A stretch of DNA of 51,054 bases, taken from assembly GCF_018614615.1 (NCBI RefSeq), contig NZ_JAGGOK010000062.1, positions 1-51,054 on the forward strand, in the 5' to 3' direction. The translations under genes and the position numbers were made by a program. The notes beneath the pieces were generated by a model, which was given only the letters and a program-made list of their open reading frames with translations, was not told where the DNA came from and did no database searches. Source of the DNA: Streptomyces sp. ISL-100 (GTDB lineage Bacteria > Actinomycetota > Actinomycetes > Streptomycetales > Streptomycetaceae). The stretch's first letter is position 1. The number at the start of each line of letters is the position of its first letter. Below are positions 1 through 8,268 of the stretch, one piece after another.

Positions 1-200
1 GCCGGCGTGCTCTTGGGCGTGTGGAAACCCGCCCCCGCATTCCCGGACCACGGACACGATCCGTGCCGCCCGGACGCGGAGCGAACGCGGGAGACCAGAA
101 CGCCCAAAACCGTTCGGGGCGTTCGGCTGAGCACGAGGCCTGGCAACAGGACTCACTCCCGCTCAGTCCTTAGGAACGGTTAGCGTCCGGCACTGGCTGC
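1..200. other. Left-edge spacer, no gene supported
   Basis: Reading all frames, I find no open frame with a recognisable domain or a start with a good ribosome binding site. One plus frame stays open from base 1 to a TAG at 181-183, but its product is Arg/Pro/Thr-rich and not recognisable, so I do not call it the end of a gene. A small hairpin (CACGGA/TCCGTG) lies near base 50-65. Confidence 0.4.
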
Positions 201-300
201 GCTCGGTTTCCCTGCGGGGCTTTTCCCCTACCCGCCCCTTCCCGCTGTGACATTTTGCGGCTCCGCCGCGTGAGGGGCTCCGCCCCAGAGGAGTACGACC
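201..300 (-). repeat. Copy of dispersed GC-rich intergenic repeat (inverted)
   Basis: The reverse complement of this stretch matches 21961-22060 closely. Both contain the sequence CGCGGCGGAGCCGCAAA, then TGTCAC, GCGGGAAGGGGCGGGT and GGGGAAA, with only scattered substitutions. The element contains short inverted repeats such as GCGGCTCCGCCGC and probably folds. Its position between the unseen upstream gene and the GntR promoter fits a terminator or spacer element. Confidence 0.6.
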
Positions 301-370
301 GACTGCTCGGCGCGTACACCCCCTGACATCAACCTCCGTCCTCGCCACCGAAGTTCTTGCGCCAGAAGCA

Positions 371-399
371 TTGACGAAACATGGGCACGGACTTAGCTT
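371..399 (+). promoter_or_regulatory. Probable sigma-70-type promoter of the pectin operon
   Basis: TTGACG (371-376) is followed after 17 bp by TAGCTT (394-399), close to the vegetative HrdB-type consensus. It lies 60 bases before the GntR start and just upstream of the TCATATATGA palindrome, so repressor binding there would fall at or just after the transcription start. This is inference from sequence only. Confidence 0.5.
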
Positions 400-420
400 C
401 ATCGCGTCGTACTTCATACG

Positions 421-430
421 TCATATATGA
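421..430. promoter_or_regulatory. Candidate GntR operator palindrome
   Basis: TCATATATGA is a perfect 10-bp palindrome about 30 bp before the regulator gene. A CATACG direct repeat flanks it (around 412 and 436). FCD-subfamily GntR proteins usually bind short AT-rich palindromes of this type, so autoregulation by the downstream GntR protein is the simplest reading. Confidence 0.4.
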
Positions 431-459
431 GACGCCATACGCGAGATATGTGAGTCCCC

Positions 460-1107
460 ATGGCTTTCGCTCCTCCGAGTCCGATCCCCTCCCGCACGCA
501 GTACGTGCTGGAGGGGATCAAACACGCCATCCTCACCGGCGGCCTCAGCCCGGGCCAGGCCCTGGTCGAGACCGAACTTGCCGCCCAGTTCGGCGTGTCG
601 AAGACTCCGGTGCGCGAGGCGCTCAAGACCCTGGCGGGGACCGGCCTCGTCGTGATGAACCAGTACAAGGGCGTCACGGTACGGACGGTCGACGCCGCCA
701 TGGCCCGTGAGGTGTACGACGTACGGCTGCTCCTCGAACCGGAGGCTCTGCGCCGCACCATCACCTCCCGGGCCTCCCTGGAAGCCGCCCGTGAGGCGCT
801 CGTCCGGGCCGAGGAAGCGACCGACCAGGCCGAACGCTCGCTGGCCAACCGGGAGTTCCACCGCGCGCTCTATATGCCCTGCGGCAATCCGCTGCTCGCC
901 AGGATGCTGGACGAGGTACGCGACCAGGCGGCCCTCGTCTCGACCGTCGCCTGGGCCGCCGTCCCGTCCTGGAAGCACGAAGCGGGTGAGCACCTGGAGA
1001 TTCTGCGGCTCGCGCTCGACGGTGACGCGGAGGGCGCCGCGCGCGCCCTGCACACGCACATCGCCGACTTCGTACAGCGCGCCTTCCCGGAGGGGGACCC
1101 CGTATGA
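460..1107 (+). CDS. GntR family transcriptional regulator, FadR/FCD subfamily
   Basis: A 215-residue protein with an N-terminal winged helix-turn-helix (about residues 10-75). The conserved segment FGVSKTPVREALKTL (about 44-58) is the GntR recognition region. A helical FCD ligand-binding domain follows (about 80-205), with metal-site-type His residues in the FHRALY and HLEIL segments. It is first in a cluster for sugar-acid breakdown and pectin degradation, and its stop overlaps the next start (ATGA at 1104-1107). It is therefore probably the local repressor, responding to a uronate or aldonate breakdown product. The ligand is inferred from neighbours only. Confidence 0.9.
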   Translation: MAFAPPSPIPSRTQYVLEGIKHAILTGGLSPGQALVETELAAQFGVSKTPVREALKTLAGTGLVVMNQYKGVTVRTVDAAMAREVYDVRLLLEPEALRRTITSRASLEAAREALVRAEEATDQAERSLANREFHRALYMPCGNPLLARMLDEVRDQAALVSTVAWAAVPSWKHEAGEHLEILRLALDGDAEGAARALHTHIADFVQRAFPEGDPV

Positions 1108-2021
1108 CCAGCACCGGCGCCGACTTCTCCGCTCTGCGCAGCGCGCTCGCCGATGTCGTGGCGATCCCGGTGACTCCGTTCACCGCCGACGGCTCCATCG
1201 ACATCGCCGCCCACCGGTCCCTGCTGGGCCGGCTGCTGGACGGCGGCGTGGGAACGCTGACGCCGAACGGGAACACCGGCGAGTTCTACGCCCTCACCCC
1301 CGAGGAGCGCCGTGACGTCACCGAGCTGACCATCGAAGAGGCTGACGGCCGCGCCACCGTCGTCGTCGGCGTCGGGCACGACGTGCCGACCGCCGTCGCC
1401 GCCGCCGAGCACGCCCGGGACGCCGGCGCGCAGATGCTGATGGTGCATCAGCCCGTTCATCCGTACGTGTCGCAGGACGGCTGGGCCGATTACCACCGTG
1501 CCATCGCCGAGGCGGTACCGGAGCTCGGAGTCGTCCCGTACATCCGCAACCCGCTGCTGAGTGCGGAGAGTCTCGCCGCGCTGGGCGACGCCTGCCCCAA
1601 TGTCATCGGTGTGAAGTACGCCGTGCCGGACGCGGCGCGCTTCGCCGCCTTCGCGCGGGACGCGGGCCTGGACCGCTTCGTCTGGGTCGCCGGGCTGGCC
1701 GAGCTGTACGCCCCCTCCTACTTCGCGGTCGGCGCCACCGGGTTCACCTCGGGTCTCGTCAACGCCGCCCCGTCGGTGTCACTGGGGATGCTCGACGCGT
1801 TGCGCGCCGGGGACTACCCCGCCGCCATGAAGACCTGGGAGCAGATCCGTACGTTCGAGGAGCTGCGGGCGGCCCGCCAGTCCGCCGACAACGTCACGGT
1901 CGTGAAGGAGGCCCTGGCGTCTCTCGGACTGTGCCGTCGCGATGTCCGCGCACCGAGCCGGGTGCTCCCGGAGGACCGGCGTGCCGAGATCGCGGAGCTG
2001 ATAGCCGGGTGGTCCGTATGA
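1104..2021 (+). CDS. Dihydrodipicolinate synthase/KDG aldolase family protein (sugar-acid aldolase or dehydratase)
   Basis: 305 residues, the usual length of the DHDPS/N-acetylneuraminate lyase TIM-barrel family. The signature GNTGEF sits at about residues 56-61, Tyr146 is in VPYIRNP, and the Schiff-base Lys171 is in GVKYA. Next to an IlvD/Edd dehydratase, the likely role is conversion of a 2-keto-3-deoxy sugar acid: either dehydration to 2-oxoglutarate semialdehyde (as in oxidative L-arabinose or galactarate routes) or aldol cleavage. True DHDPS for lysine synthesis is unlikely in this context. It overlaps both neighbouring genes by 4 bases (ATGA), so translation is probably coupled. The exact substrate cannot be read from sequence. 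Confidence 0.85.
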   Translation: MTSTGADFSALRSALADVVAIPVTPFTADGSIDIAAHRSLLGRLLDGGVGTLTPNGNTGEFYALTPEERRDVTELTIEEADGRATVVVGVGHDVPTAVAAAEHARDAGAQMLMVHQPVHPYVSQDGWADYHRAIAEAVPELGVVPYIRNPLLSAESLAALGDACPNVIGVKYAVPDAARFAAFARDAGLDRFVWVAGLAELYAPSYFAVGATGFTSGLVNAAPSVSLGMLDALRAGDYPAAMKTWEQIRTFEELRAARQSADNVTVVKEALASLGLCRRDVRAPSRVLPEDRRAEIAELIAGWSV

Positions 2022-3748
2022 CTGACCGCATGAGGGATCCGGAGAGTCTGCGCAGCCATCAGTGGTACGGGACCGAAGGCCTCCGGTCGTTCAGTCACCG
2101 CGCCCGCACCCGCCAGCTGGGCTACCTCCCCGAGGAGCACCTGGGCAAGCCGGTGATCGCGGTCCTCAACACCTGGTCGGACATCAACCCCTGCCATGTC
2201 CACCTGCGGGACCGGGCGCAGGCGGTGAAGCGCGGGGTGTGGCAGGCCGGGGGTTTCCCGCTCGAATTCCCGGTCTCCACCCTCTCCGAGACCTTCCAGA
2301 AGCCGACGCCGATGCTCTACCGGAACATGCTGGCCATGGAGACGGAGGAGCTGCTGCGTTCCTACCCCGTCGACGGCGCCGTGCTGCTGGGCGGCTGCGA
2401 CAAGTCGACGCCCGCGCTGCTGATGGGCGCCGCATCCGTCGATCTGCCGGCCGTCTTCGTCCCGGCCGGACCGATGCTGCCGGGTCACTGGCGCAACGAG
2501 GTGCTCGGCTCCGGTACGGACATGTGGAAGTACTGGGACGACAGGCGGGCCGGGCTGATCGGTGACGCCGAACTGGCCGAGCTGGAGAACGGTCTGGCCC
2601 GCTCCCCCGGCACCTGCATGACCATGGGGACGGCTTCGACCCTGACCGCCGCCGCCGAGGCCCTGGGTGTCACCATGCCGGGTGCCTCTTCCATCCCGGC
2701 CGTGGATTCCGGGCACGACCGGATGGCCGCGGCCTCGGGCCGCCGGATCGTCGAACTCGTACACCGTGACCTGAGGCTTTCGCAGATCCTGACCCGGCCC
2801 GCGTACGAGGACGCGGTCGCGACCGTGATGGCGCTGGGCGGTTCCACGAACGCCGTGATTCATCTGATCGCGATGGCGGGACGCTCTCAAGTGCCGCTCG
2901 CTCTCGACGACTTCGACCGGATCGCGCGGACGGTCCCGGTGCTGGCGAATCTGCGGCCGGGCGGCCAGTACCTGATGGAGGACTTCCACTTCGCGGGCGG
3001 GCTGCCGGCGTTCCTGGCGCGGCTGACGGACGTACTGCATCTGGACCGGGCCACCGTGGCGCACGACTCGCTGCGCGAGCAGCTCGCCGGCGCGGTAGTG
3101 CACAACCCCGAGGTGATCAGGCCGCGTTCGAAGCCGCTCGCGGATGAGGGCGGGGTCGCGGTACTGCGGGGCAATCTCTGTCCGGACGGTGCGGTGATCA
3201 AGCACATCGCCACCGAGCCCCGCCTGCTCAGGCACACCGGCCCGGCGGTCGTCTTCGACGACTACAGGACCATGCAGCGCACCATCAACGATCCGTCGCT
3301 CGGCATCACCGCCGACACCGTGCTTGTTCTGCGCAACGCCGGCCCCAAGGGCGGTCCCGGAATGCCGGAGTACGGGATGCTGCCGATCCCCGACCACCTG
3401 CTCAAGGAAGGGGTGCGGGACATGGTCCGGATCTCCGACGCCCGTATGAGCGGCACCAGTTACGGCACGTGCGTGCTGCACATCGCACCCGAGTCGTACG
3501 TCGGCGGACCGCTCGCCCTCGTACGGACGGGAGATGCGATCACCCTCGATGTCGCGGCCAGGTCGCTCCAGCTTGAGCTGTCGGACGAGGAGTTGGAGCG
3601 TCGCCGCGCCGAGTGGGTGGAGCCGCCCGCGCAGTACGAGCGTGGCTACGGCGCGCTGTACAGCGAGCAGATCACCCAGGCCGACACCGGCTGCGACTTC
3701 GCGTTCCTGTCCCGGCCGGGCGAAGTGCCCGACCCCTACGCGGGCTGA
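2018..3748 (+). CDS. IlvD/Edd family sugar-acid dehydratase
   Basis: A 576-residue dehydratase of the dihydroxy-acid/6-phosphogluconate dehydratase family. Cys59 (in NTWSDINPC), Cys127 (in LLGGCDKSTP) and Cys200 (in SPGTC) are spaced as the Fe-S cluster ligands of this family. GGSTNAVIHL and the C-terminal SDARMSGTSYGT segment are also typical. The N-terminus (LRSHQWYG) resembles pentonate and hexonate dehydratases more than biosynthetic IlvD. I chose the ATG at 2018, which overlaps the previous stop, over an in-frame start 87 bases upstream. The likely reaction is aldonate to 2-keto-3-deoxyaldonate, feeding the DHDPS-family enzyme encoded just before. L-arabinonate from pectin side chains is one plausible substrate. 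Confidence 0.85.
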   Translation: MTDRMRDPESLRSHQWYGTEGLRSFSHRARTRQLGYLPEEHLGKPVIAVLNTWSDINPCHVHLRDRAQAVKRGVWQAGGFPLEFPVSTLSETFQKPTPMLYRNMLAMETEELLRSYPVDGAVLLGGCDKSTPALLMGAASVDLPAVFVPAGPMLPGHWRNEVLGSGTDMWKYWDDRRAGLIGDAELAELENGLARSPGTCMTMGTASTLTAAAEALGVTMPGASSIPAVDSGHDRMAAASGRRIVELVHRDLRLSQILTRPAYEDAVATVMALGGSTNAVIHLIAMAGRSQVPLALDDFDRIARTVPVLANLRPGGQYLMEDFHFAGGLPAFLARLTDVLHLDRATVAHDSLREQLAGAVVHNPEVIRPRSKPLADEGGVAVLRGNLCPDGAVIKHIATEPRLLRHTGPAVVFDDYRTMQRTINDPSLGITADTVLVLRNAGPKGGPGMPEYGMLPIPDHLLKEGVRDMVRISDARMSGTSYGTCVLHIAPESYVGGPLALVRTGDAITLDVAARSLQLELSDEELERRRAEWVEPPAQYERGYGALYSEQITQADTGCDFAFLSRPGEVPDPYAG

Positions 3749-3772
3749 CCCGCCTCCACACCCCTCTCTATT

Positions 3773-3790
3773 TGTTCGAGATCTCGAACA
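3773..3790. promoter_or_regulatory. 18-bp perfect palindrome, candidate operator
   Basis: TGTTCGAGATCTCGAACA is its own reverse complement. It lies in the 89-base gap between the dehydratase and the transporter genes, 47 bases before the permease start. A two-fold symmetric site of this size is typical of LacI, GntR or IclR operators, so the transport/lyase half of the locus may have its own regulated promoter. Confidence 0.55.
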
Positions 3791-3837
3791 GCATCCGGCA
3801 AGCGCTTCACACCCGCACCGAGAACGGAGAAGCAGTC

Positions 3838-4773
3838 ATGGCCTCAGCCGCCTCAGCCGTGGCCAGAAAGCCCAGGGCGCCAGGGCGCCGCGTGGGGGCA
3901 CCGCCCCGCCGGCTCCCGTATCTGCTCATCGCGCCCGCCGGGCTGCTGATGCTGGGCTTCATCGCCTATCCGGTCATCAGCGTCTTCTACTACAGCCTTC
4001 AGCACTACAACGTCACCAAGCCATGGCGCAACGGCTTCGCGGGCTTCGACAACTTCACCCGCATCTTCACCGACGACCCGCAGTTCTGGACGACTCTGGG
4101 CTTCAGCGCCCGCTGGGTCGTCGTCGAGGTAGGGCTGCAACTCGCCCTCGGACTCGTCCTCGCGCTCATCGTCAACCAGACCTTCATCGGACGCGGCATC
4201 GCCCGCGCCATGGTCTTCTCGCCCTGGGCCGTGTCCGGAGTGCTGACCACCACGATCTGGATGCTGCTCTACAACCCCTCCACCGGCGTCAGTCGCTATC
4301 TGGCGGACGCGGGCATCGGCTCGTACGGCACCTCGGTCCTCTCCGACACCGGCACCGTCTTCTGGGCGGCGGTCCTCGCCGAACTCTGGCGCGGTGTCCC
4401 CTTCTTCGCGATCCTCATCCTCGCCGATCTGCAGTCCGTCCCGAAGGAGCTGTACGAGGCGGCCTCCGTCGACGGGGCGAACCGGCCCCGGCAGTTCTTC
4501 CACATCACCCTGCCCCACCTCAGGGACGCGATCGTCCTGGCCACACTGCTGCGCGGCGTCTGGGAGTTCAACAACGTCGACCTGCTCTACACCCTCACCG
4601 GCGGCGGACCGGCCGGCGTCACCACCACGCTGCCGCTTTACGTCGCGAACACCGGCATCGAGGGCCACGACTTCGGCTACGCGTCGGCGCTCACCACGGT
4701 CGCCTTCGTGATCCTCCTCTTCTGCTCGATCCTCTACCTGCGCCTGAGCAAGTTCGGAGGCGACACCAAGTGA
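3838..4773 (+). CDS. Carbohydrate ABC transporter permease (MalF/LacF/UgpA-like)
   Basis: 311 residues with an N-terminal cytoplasmic tail, a first membrane segment (YLLIAPAGLLMLGFIAYPVI, about 22-41) and several further segments. The ABC permease cytoplasmic loop is visible as KELYEAASVDGANRPRQFFHITLPHLR (about 203-229), the EAA motif that contacts the ATPase. The start ATG is preceded by GGAGAAG. The stop overlaps the GTG of the second permease. No ATP-binding subunit is encoded nearby, as is common in Streptomyces where MsiK energises many sugar transporters. Import of oligogalacturonides or rhamnogalacturonan fragments is inferred from context. Confidence 0.9.
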   Translation: MASAASAVARKPRAPGRRVGAPPRRLPYLLIAPAGLLMLGFIAYPVISVFYYSLQHYNVTKPWRNGFAGFDNFTRIFTDDPQFWTTLGFSARWVVVEVGLQLALGLVLALIVNQTFIGRGIARAMVFSPWAVSGVLTTTIWMLLYNPSTGVSRYLADAGIGSYGTSVLSDTGTVFWAAVLAELWRGVPFFAILILADLQSVPKELYEAASVDGANRPRQFFHITLPHLRDAIVLATLLRGVWEFNNVDLLYTLTGGGPAGVTTTLPLYVANTGIEGHDFGYASALTTVAFVILLFCSILYLRLSKFGGDTK

Positions 4774-5168
4774 CCGCAGCACTGGCGGAGAAGGGCGCAC
4801 GCGAGGCCCTGCCCGCTCCCGACCCGACCACCGCCCTGCCGGGCCGCGGTATACGCCGCAGGCCCCGGCGCGAGCGCGCCTTCGACGACGTACCGCGCTG
4901 GCAGATCTACCTGCCACTCGGCCTCTACCTGCTCTTCACCCTCGTCCCCTTCTACTGGATGGTCCTCTTCGCTCTGCGGCCCGCCGGATCCACTTCGCTG
5001 GTGCCCTGGCCGCTGACCTTCGCGCACTTCGAGAAGGTCTGGAACGAGCGCAGCTTCGGGATGTTCTTCGAGAACAGCATGATCGTCGGGGTGGCGACCA
5101 CCTCTCCGGCATCGTCGCGCAGAACGCGCTGGAGCCGGTCGGATCCCGGATCAAGGACTCGGGACTGA
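4770..5168 (+). pseudogene. Truncated second carbohydrate ABC permease (MalG-like), 5' part only
   Basis: GTG at 4770 overlaps the preceding TGA. The reading frame gives a normal MalG-type beginning: basic tail, first membrane segment (LPLGLYLLFTLVPFYWMVLF), the LTFAHFEKVWNERSFGMFFENS stretch and the start of the second membrane segment (MIVGVATT). At about 5095-5105 the homology stops. About 22 unrelated residues follow before a stop at 5166-5168. Only about 110 of the usual 270-300 residues remain, and the EAA loop is missing, so the product cannot form a permease. The bases after the junction belong to the solute-binding protein gene in another frame. Confidence 0.85.
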
Positions 5169-6109
5169 ACGACAAGCTCGTGGACTCGATGGTGGAGGGC
5201 GTCAGGACGGCCGGCGGGCGCGGGGACGAGATGTTCTCCGTACCGACGTCCGCGAACAACGGCACGCTCTGGTACCGGACCGATCTGTTCAAGGCGGCGG
5301 GGCTGGAGGCGCCGAAGACCTGGGACGCGTTCTACACGGCTGCCGAGAAGCTGACCGACGCGGACAAGAACGCCTTCGGGTACACGATTCGAGGAGGCGC
5401 GGGGTCGGTCGCCCAGGCGCTGGACGCGATCTACGGGCAGTCGGGCATCACCACGTTCTGGAACGGTGACAAGACCACGGTCAATGACCCGAAGAATGTC
5501 GCGGCGCTGGAGAAGTACGTCGGGCTGTACAAGAAGACGACGCCCGAGGCCGACGTCAACAACGACTTCGCCAAGATGGTCGCCCAGTGGGACTCCGGCA
5601 CGATCGGCATGCTCAGCCACAATCTCGGCTCCTACCAGGACCACGTGAAGGCGCTGGGTGAGGAGAAGTTCGCCGGCATACCGAACCCGACCGGCCCCGG
5701 CGGCACCCGGGTCCAGGTGTCCAACCCGGTGGACGGTCTCGGCCTGTTCAAGGCGAGCGAGAACAAGGCCGCGGCGTGGAAGTTCATCGAGTTCGCGGCG
5801 TCGCACGAGTCGAACAGCAAGTGGAACGAGGCGGCCGGTGCCATCCCGGCGAACACCGAGGCGGCGAAGGACAGCTGGATCAACGAGTCGGAGCCGACGA
5901 AGCTCGGCGCGCAGTCCCTCACCGACGGCAGCACCAAGATCGTGCAGCTGCCGTACTACCTGCCGGACTGGAATTCGATCACGAAGGCCGACAACGAGCC
6001 CGAGTTCCAGAAGGTCCTGCTCGGGAAGTCCACGCCCAAGGCGTTCCTGGACAAGATCGCCGGTGAGCTGAACGAGGCGCAGGCCGAGTGGAAGCAGCAG
6101 AACAAGTGA
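5096..6109 (+). pseudogene. Sugar ABC transporter solute-binding protein, 5' end missing
   Basis: From about 5096 the frame encodes a family 1 extracellular solute-binding protein from the GxxLSGIVAQNALEPV region onward: FSVPTSANNGTLWYRTDLFKAAG, PKTWDAF, FAKMVAQWDSGTIGM, NPVDGLGLFKAS, WKFIEF. About 335 residues remain. The signal peptide, lipobox Cys and roughly the first 90-100 residues of a normal protein are absent. The first in-frame ATG (5180) has no convincing ribosome binding site. Gene order suggests it originally followed the second permease, and one deletion removed the 3' part of that gene and the 5' part of this one. A non-secreted fragment would not function. Confidence 0.85.
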
Positions 6110-6945
6110 CCAGCCGCCGACGCGCGCTGGCGACGCTCGCCGCCGCCCTGCCACTCGCCGTGGCCGGCGCCCCGTCGGCCGCGGCGGCGGGCACGCGCGA
6201 ACCCCGAGGAACTCACCGTATGCGAAACGTCTTCATCGCCGGAGACTCCACCGCCGCCGACAAGTACGCCTCGGCGGCGCCCGAGACCGGCTGGGGCATG
6301 GCGCTCCCCTTCTTCCTGTCGCACAAGCTCAGGGTCGTCAACCACGCGATGAACGGCCGCAGTTCGAAGAGTTTCATCGACGAGGGCCGGCTGGCGCCGA
6401 TCCTGGAGGCGATCCGCCCGGGCGACTTCCTCCTCGTCCAGTTCGGCCACAACGACGAAAAGCGCGAAGACCCCACCCGGTACACCGAACCGTGGACGAG
6501 CTATCAGGAGCACCTGCTCCAGTACGTCGACGGGGGGCGCGCCCGCGGCGGACGCCCGGTGCTGCTGACGTCCGTGGAGCGCAGGCGGTTCGACGCGGCG
6601 GGTACGGCGCTCGCGACGCACGGCGAGTACCCGGAGGCGATGCGGGCGCTGGCGGCGGCGCACGACGTACCGCTGCTGGACATCGCGGCACTCTCGCGCG
6701 CCCTGTGACAGAAGCTCGGCCCGGAGGCGAGCAAGGAGTACTTCCACTGGCTGGCGCCCGGCGAATCGCCCAACTACCCGGACGGCGTTTCGGACAACAC
6801 CCATTTCCATCCGCCCGGCGCCATTGAGGTGGCCCGGATGACAGCACGCGCACTGGCGGACGAGAAGGTGCTGAGCGCGCACGAACTGCGCCGGCTGACT
6901 GCGGAGATCCCCGAATCCTGGCTGACCTGGCACGAGGAGCTGTAA
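6106..6945 (+). pseudogene. Rhamnogalacturonan acetylesterase (SGNH/GDSL) interrupted by in-frame TGA
   Basis: GTG at 6106 overlaps the binding-protein stop. The product begins with a Tat-like signal (SRRRALATL followed by an Ala-rich segment ending AAAA), then FIAGDSTAADKY with the nucleophile Ser and FGHNDEKRED (SGNH block III). TGA at 6706-6708 (codon 201) ends translation. The same frame then continues for 78 codons, including DNTHFHPPGA, the block V that supplies the catalytic Asp and His, to a TAA at 6943-6945. A TGG-to-TGA change (Trp) is the simplest explanation. The truncated product lacks two of three catalytic residues. The family removes acetyl groups from rhamnogalacturonan I. 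Confidence 0.85.
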
Positions 6946-8219
6946 TGCGTATTCGCCTCATATCCATGGCCACTGCGGCGCTGCCACTCGCCCTGCTCCC
7001 CGCCGCGACGGCTCACGCCGCACCGGAGGGCGTACGGACCGCCCACGTCCTTCCCGCGAACGACGGCTGGGCGTCGGCCGACGGCGGCACCACGGGAGGC
7101 GCCGGAGCCGACGCGGCACACACGTACACCGTCGCCACCTGGGACGAGTTCAAGCAGGCGCTGAAGGACGGCGGTGACGCGCCGAAGGTCATCCGGGTGC
7201 GCGGCACGCTCGACGGCCTCGGCGGCAAGAGCTGCGAGGACTTCGCCACCGACGGCTACACCCTGGACGCCTACCTGGCGGCGTACGACCCGAAAACCTG
7301 GGGCACCGCCCAGCCGTCGGGCCCCCATGAGGAGGCCCGTGCCGCCTCGGCCGACGCGCAGGGCGAGCAGATCAAGGCGTACGTCCCGGCGAACACGACG
7401 ATTGTCGGTCTGGGGCGTGGCGCGCGGGTGCTCGGCGGATCCCTCCAGATCAAGGACACCGACAACGTCGTGGTCCGGACCCTGACCTTCGAGGACGCCT
7501 TCGACTGCTTCCCGCAGTGGGACCCCACGGACGGGGACGGGGGCGCCTGGAACTCGGAGTACGACAACCTCGTCGTGTACGGCTCGACGCATGTCTGGAT
7601 CGACCACAACACGTTCACCGACGGCCGCCGCCCGGACAGCCAACAGCCCTTCTACTACGGTCAGTTGTTCCAGCAGCACGACGGGGAGCTGGATGTCGTC
7701 AGGGGCGCCGACCTGGTAACCGTCTCCTGGAACGCGTTCACAGACCACGACAAGACCCTCATGATCGGCAACAGCGACAGCGCGGGCGCGACCGACCGCG
7801 GCAAGCTGCGGGTCACCCTCCACCACAATCTCTTCCGCGACATCGTCGAGCGGGCGCCGCGCGTGCGGTTCGGCCAGGTCGACGCGTACAACAACCACTT
7901 CGTGGTGGCGGCGCAGGGGTACGCGTACAGCTTCGGCATCGGTCTCGAATCCCGACTGGTGGCGGAGAAGAACACCTTCGCGCTGCCCGGCGGTGTGAGC
8001 GCGGCGCAGATCCTGAAGAAGTGGAAGGACGCGCCGGTCACCACGAGGGACAACTACGTCAACGGCGCACGGATGGACCTACTGGCCGCCCACAACACGG
8101 CAAACCCCGGCAACCCGCTGCGCGAGGAGGCGGGCTGGACCCCGACCCTGCGCACCCGGGTCGACCACCCGCGAGTAGTCCCGGCGCTGGTGACGGGGAG
8201 GGCGGGCGCGCCTCGCTAG
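6945..8219 (+). CDS. Secreted pectate lyase, polysaccharide lyase family 1
   Basis: 424 residues with a Sec signal peptide (RLISMATAALPLALLPAATAHA, cleavage near residue 25). The beta-helix fold of PL1 shows in WIDHNTFTDGR, LVTVSWNAFTDHDKTLMIGN and LRVTLHHNLFRDIVERAPRVRFGQVDAYNNHF; the last holds the RxPxxR Arg cluster used in catalysis. It cleaves polygalacturonate by beta-elimination outside the cell. The ATG shares one base with the TAA of the broken acetylesterase (TAATG). The protein is intact although the two genes upstream are broken. Confidence 0.92.
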   Translation: MRIRLISMATAALPLALLPAATAHAAPEGVRTAHVLPANDGWASADGGTTGGAGADAAHTYTVATWDEFKQALKDGGDAPKVIRVRGTLDGLGGKSCEDFATDGYTLDAYLAAYDPKTWGTAQPSGPHEEARAASADAQGEQIKAYVPANTTIVGLGRGARVLGGSLQIKDTDNVVVRTLTFEDAFDCFPQWDPTDGDGGAWNSEYDNLVVYGSTHVWIDHNTFTDGRRPDSQQPFYYGQLFQQHDGELDVVRGADLVTVSWNAFTDHDKTLMIGNSDSAGATDRGKLRVTLHHNLFRDIVERAPRVRFGQVDAYNNHFVVAAQGYAYSFGIGLESRLVAEKNTFALPGGVSAAQILKKWKDAPVTTRDNYVNGARMDLLAAHNTANPGNPLREEAGWTPTLRTRVDHPRVVPALVTGRAGAPR

Positions 8220-8268
8220 CGCCGACAGCCTCCCCGGCCCGCCTCTGCCCCTTCCCGAGCGCGAAACC

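Noticed and set aside
163..417. Possible 84-residue minus-strand protein in the left spacer
   Set aside because: It consists of the dispersed repeat translated in one frame, with no binding site and an Arg-rich product.
1814..3481. Large minus-strand frame opposite the dehydratase gene
   Set aside because: It mirrors a gene with conserved Fe-S cysteines; the product is His/Arg/Gly-rich and shows no family features.
6700..6712. TGA as a selenocysteine codon in the acetylesterase
   Set aside because: No SECIS-like hairpin is evident directly after it, no selenoprotein of this family is known to me, and a Trp-to-stop change explains it better.
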